Shown here: positions 5,012 to 5,125 of the stretch, in pieces
Numbering within the stretch: the first letter of the stretch is position 1
Layout of the letters: every line of letters begins with the position of its first letter
NCBI GenBank assembly: GCA_031276105.1
Contig: JAISNS010000267.1
Span: forward strand, 1-5,125
Length of the DNA stretch: 5,125 bases
Source of the DNA: Dysgonamonadaceae bacterium
GTDB taxonomy: Bacteria > Bacteroidota > Bacteroidia > Bacteroidales > Azobacteroidaceae
Reading direction: 5' to 3'
The notes under the pieces: generated by a model
What the model was told of the DNA's origin: nothing
The model's input: the letters and a program-made list of their open reading frames with translations, nothing else
Databases searched by the model: none
Made by a program: the position numbers and the translations under genes

Positions 5012-5125
5012 ATGGCAACTTCCGTAAATAACAATTTATTGTATATTCTTAACTTCCAAAGTTTGGAAGTTAACGGAATTATGCACACACACACACACAC
5101 CACCACAACCCGCCCGCCCTCTTTG
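5012..5125 (+). CDS. ORF open at window edge, possible Thr/His leader peptide
   Basis: An ORF starts at ATG 5012, about 25 nt after the predicted transcription start, and stays open for 38 codons to the end of the window. A second in-frame ATG lies at 5081, just after the palindrome. From there the peptide reads MHTHTHTTTTRPPSL, with six Thr and three His in 15 codons. Short, early, amino-acid-biased ORFs of this kind act as attenuator leader peptides in thr and his operons (thrL and hisL are the Escherichia examples). The preceding part (MATSVNNNLLYILNFQSLEV) has no recognisable domain. It could instead be the N-terminus of an ordinary protein, with the Thr/His run only reflecting the CA repeat. 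The stop codon and the downstream gene are outside the window. Confidence 0.4.
   Translation, partial: MATSVNNNLLYILNFQSLEVNGIMHTHTHTTTTRPPSL
5049..5073. repeat. Perfect 25-bp palindrome
   Basis: TTAACTTCCAAA (5049-5060) and its exact reverse complement TTTGGAAGTTAA (5062-5073) flank a single central G. It lies in the transcribed leader, about 60 nt after the predicted start site and 7 nt before the ATG at 5081. As RNA it would fold into a stem of about 9 bp with a 7-nt loop. As DNA it has the symmetry of an operator for a dimeric regulator. Which of these applies cannot be decided here. Confidence 0.75.
5084..5100. repeat. (CA)8 dinucleotide tract
   Basis: Seventeen bases of uninterrupted CA repeat immediately follow the ATG at 5081 and give alternating His and Thr codons. 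A stretch of almost only C and A continues to about 5119. A dinucleotide tract in a reading frame can change length by slipped-strand mispairing and so shift the frame. Confidence 0.85.

Overview
The window looks like a chromosomal segment of a Bacteroidales-type bacterium (phylum Bacteroidota). Three things point there. The protein families are typical of the group: DUF2200, exported Gfo/Idh/MocA and TIM-barrel sugar enzymes, and a NapC-type cytochrome fused to an FGE-like domain. Start codons sit behind A/T-rich stretches without Shine-Dalgarno sequences. Two candidate promoters match the Bacteroides -33/-7 pattern (TTTG or TTG, 20 nt, TAnnTTTG). No species can be named from the sequence alone.

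Layout. Positions 66-449 (+) encode a DUF2200 protein. Positions 450-806 are a gap between convergent genes. It holds a 56-codon ORF that may be the broken start of a lost gene, two stem-loops sharing a TGTACCT heptamer, and a block of degenerate 8-nt repeats that folds into a long hairpin followed by six T on the minus strand. That hairpin is a convincing terminator for the main operon. Positions 807-4746 (-) are three collinear genes. In order of transcription they are: a tetraheme NapC/NrfH-like cytochrome fused to a formylglycine-generating-enzyme-like domain (3187-4746), a Gfo/Idh/MocA oxidoreductase with a Tat-lipoprotein leader (1753-3126), and a xylose-isomerase-like TIM-barrel enzyme with a Tat-lipoprotein leader (807-1742). 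Gaps are 60 and 10 nt, so they are probably one operon, starting at a promoter near 4832-4862.

Positions 4747-5125 form a divergent regulatory region. The operon promoter fires leftward and a second promoter (4949-4980) fires rightward. A strong AT-based stem-loop lies between them. Rightward of that come an ORF open at the window edge, a perfect 25-bp palindrome and a (CA)8 tract. From its internal ATG the ORF reads M-H-T-H-T-H-T-T-T-T, which resembles a Thr/His-rich attenuator leader peptide. The regulated gene would lie beyond the window.

How the genes may work together (inference). All three operon products appear to act outside the cytoplasm at the inner membrane. The TIM-barrel and Gfo/Idh/MocA proteins could modify sugars by an oxidation/elimination or epimerisation route. 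The cytochrome could move electrons between the quinol pool and a periplasmic partner. Its FGE-like half lacks the catalytic cysteine pair, so it is more likely a binding or structural domain than a sulfatase activator.
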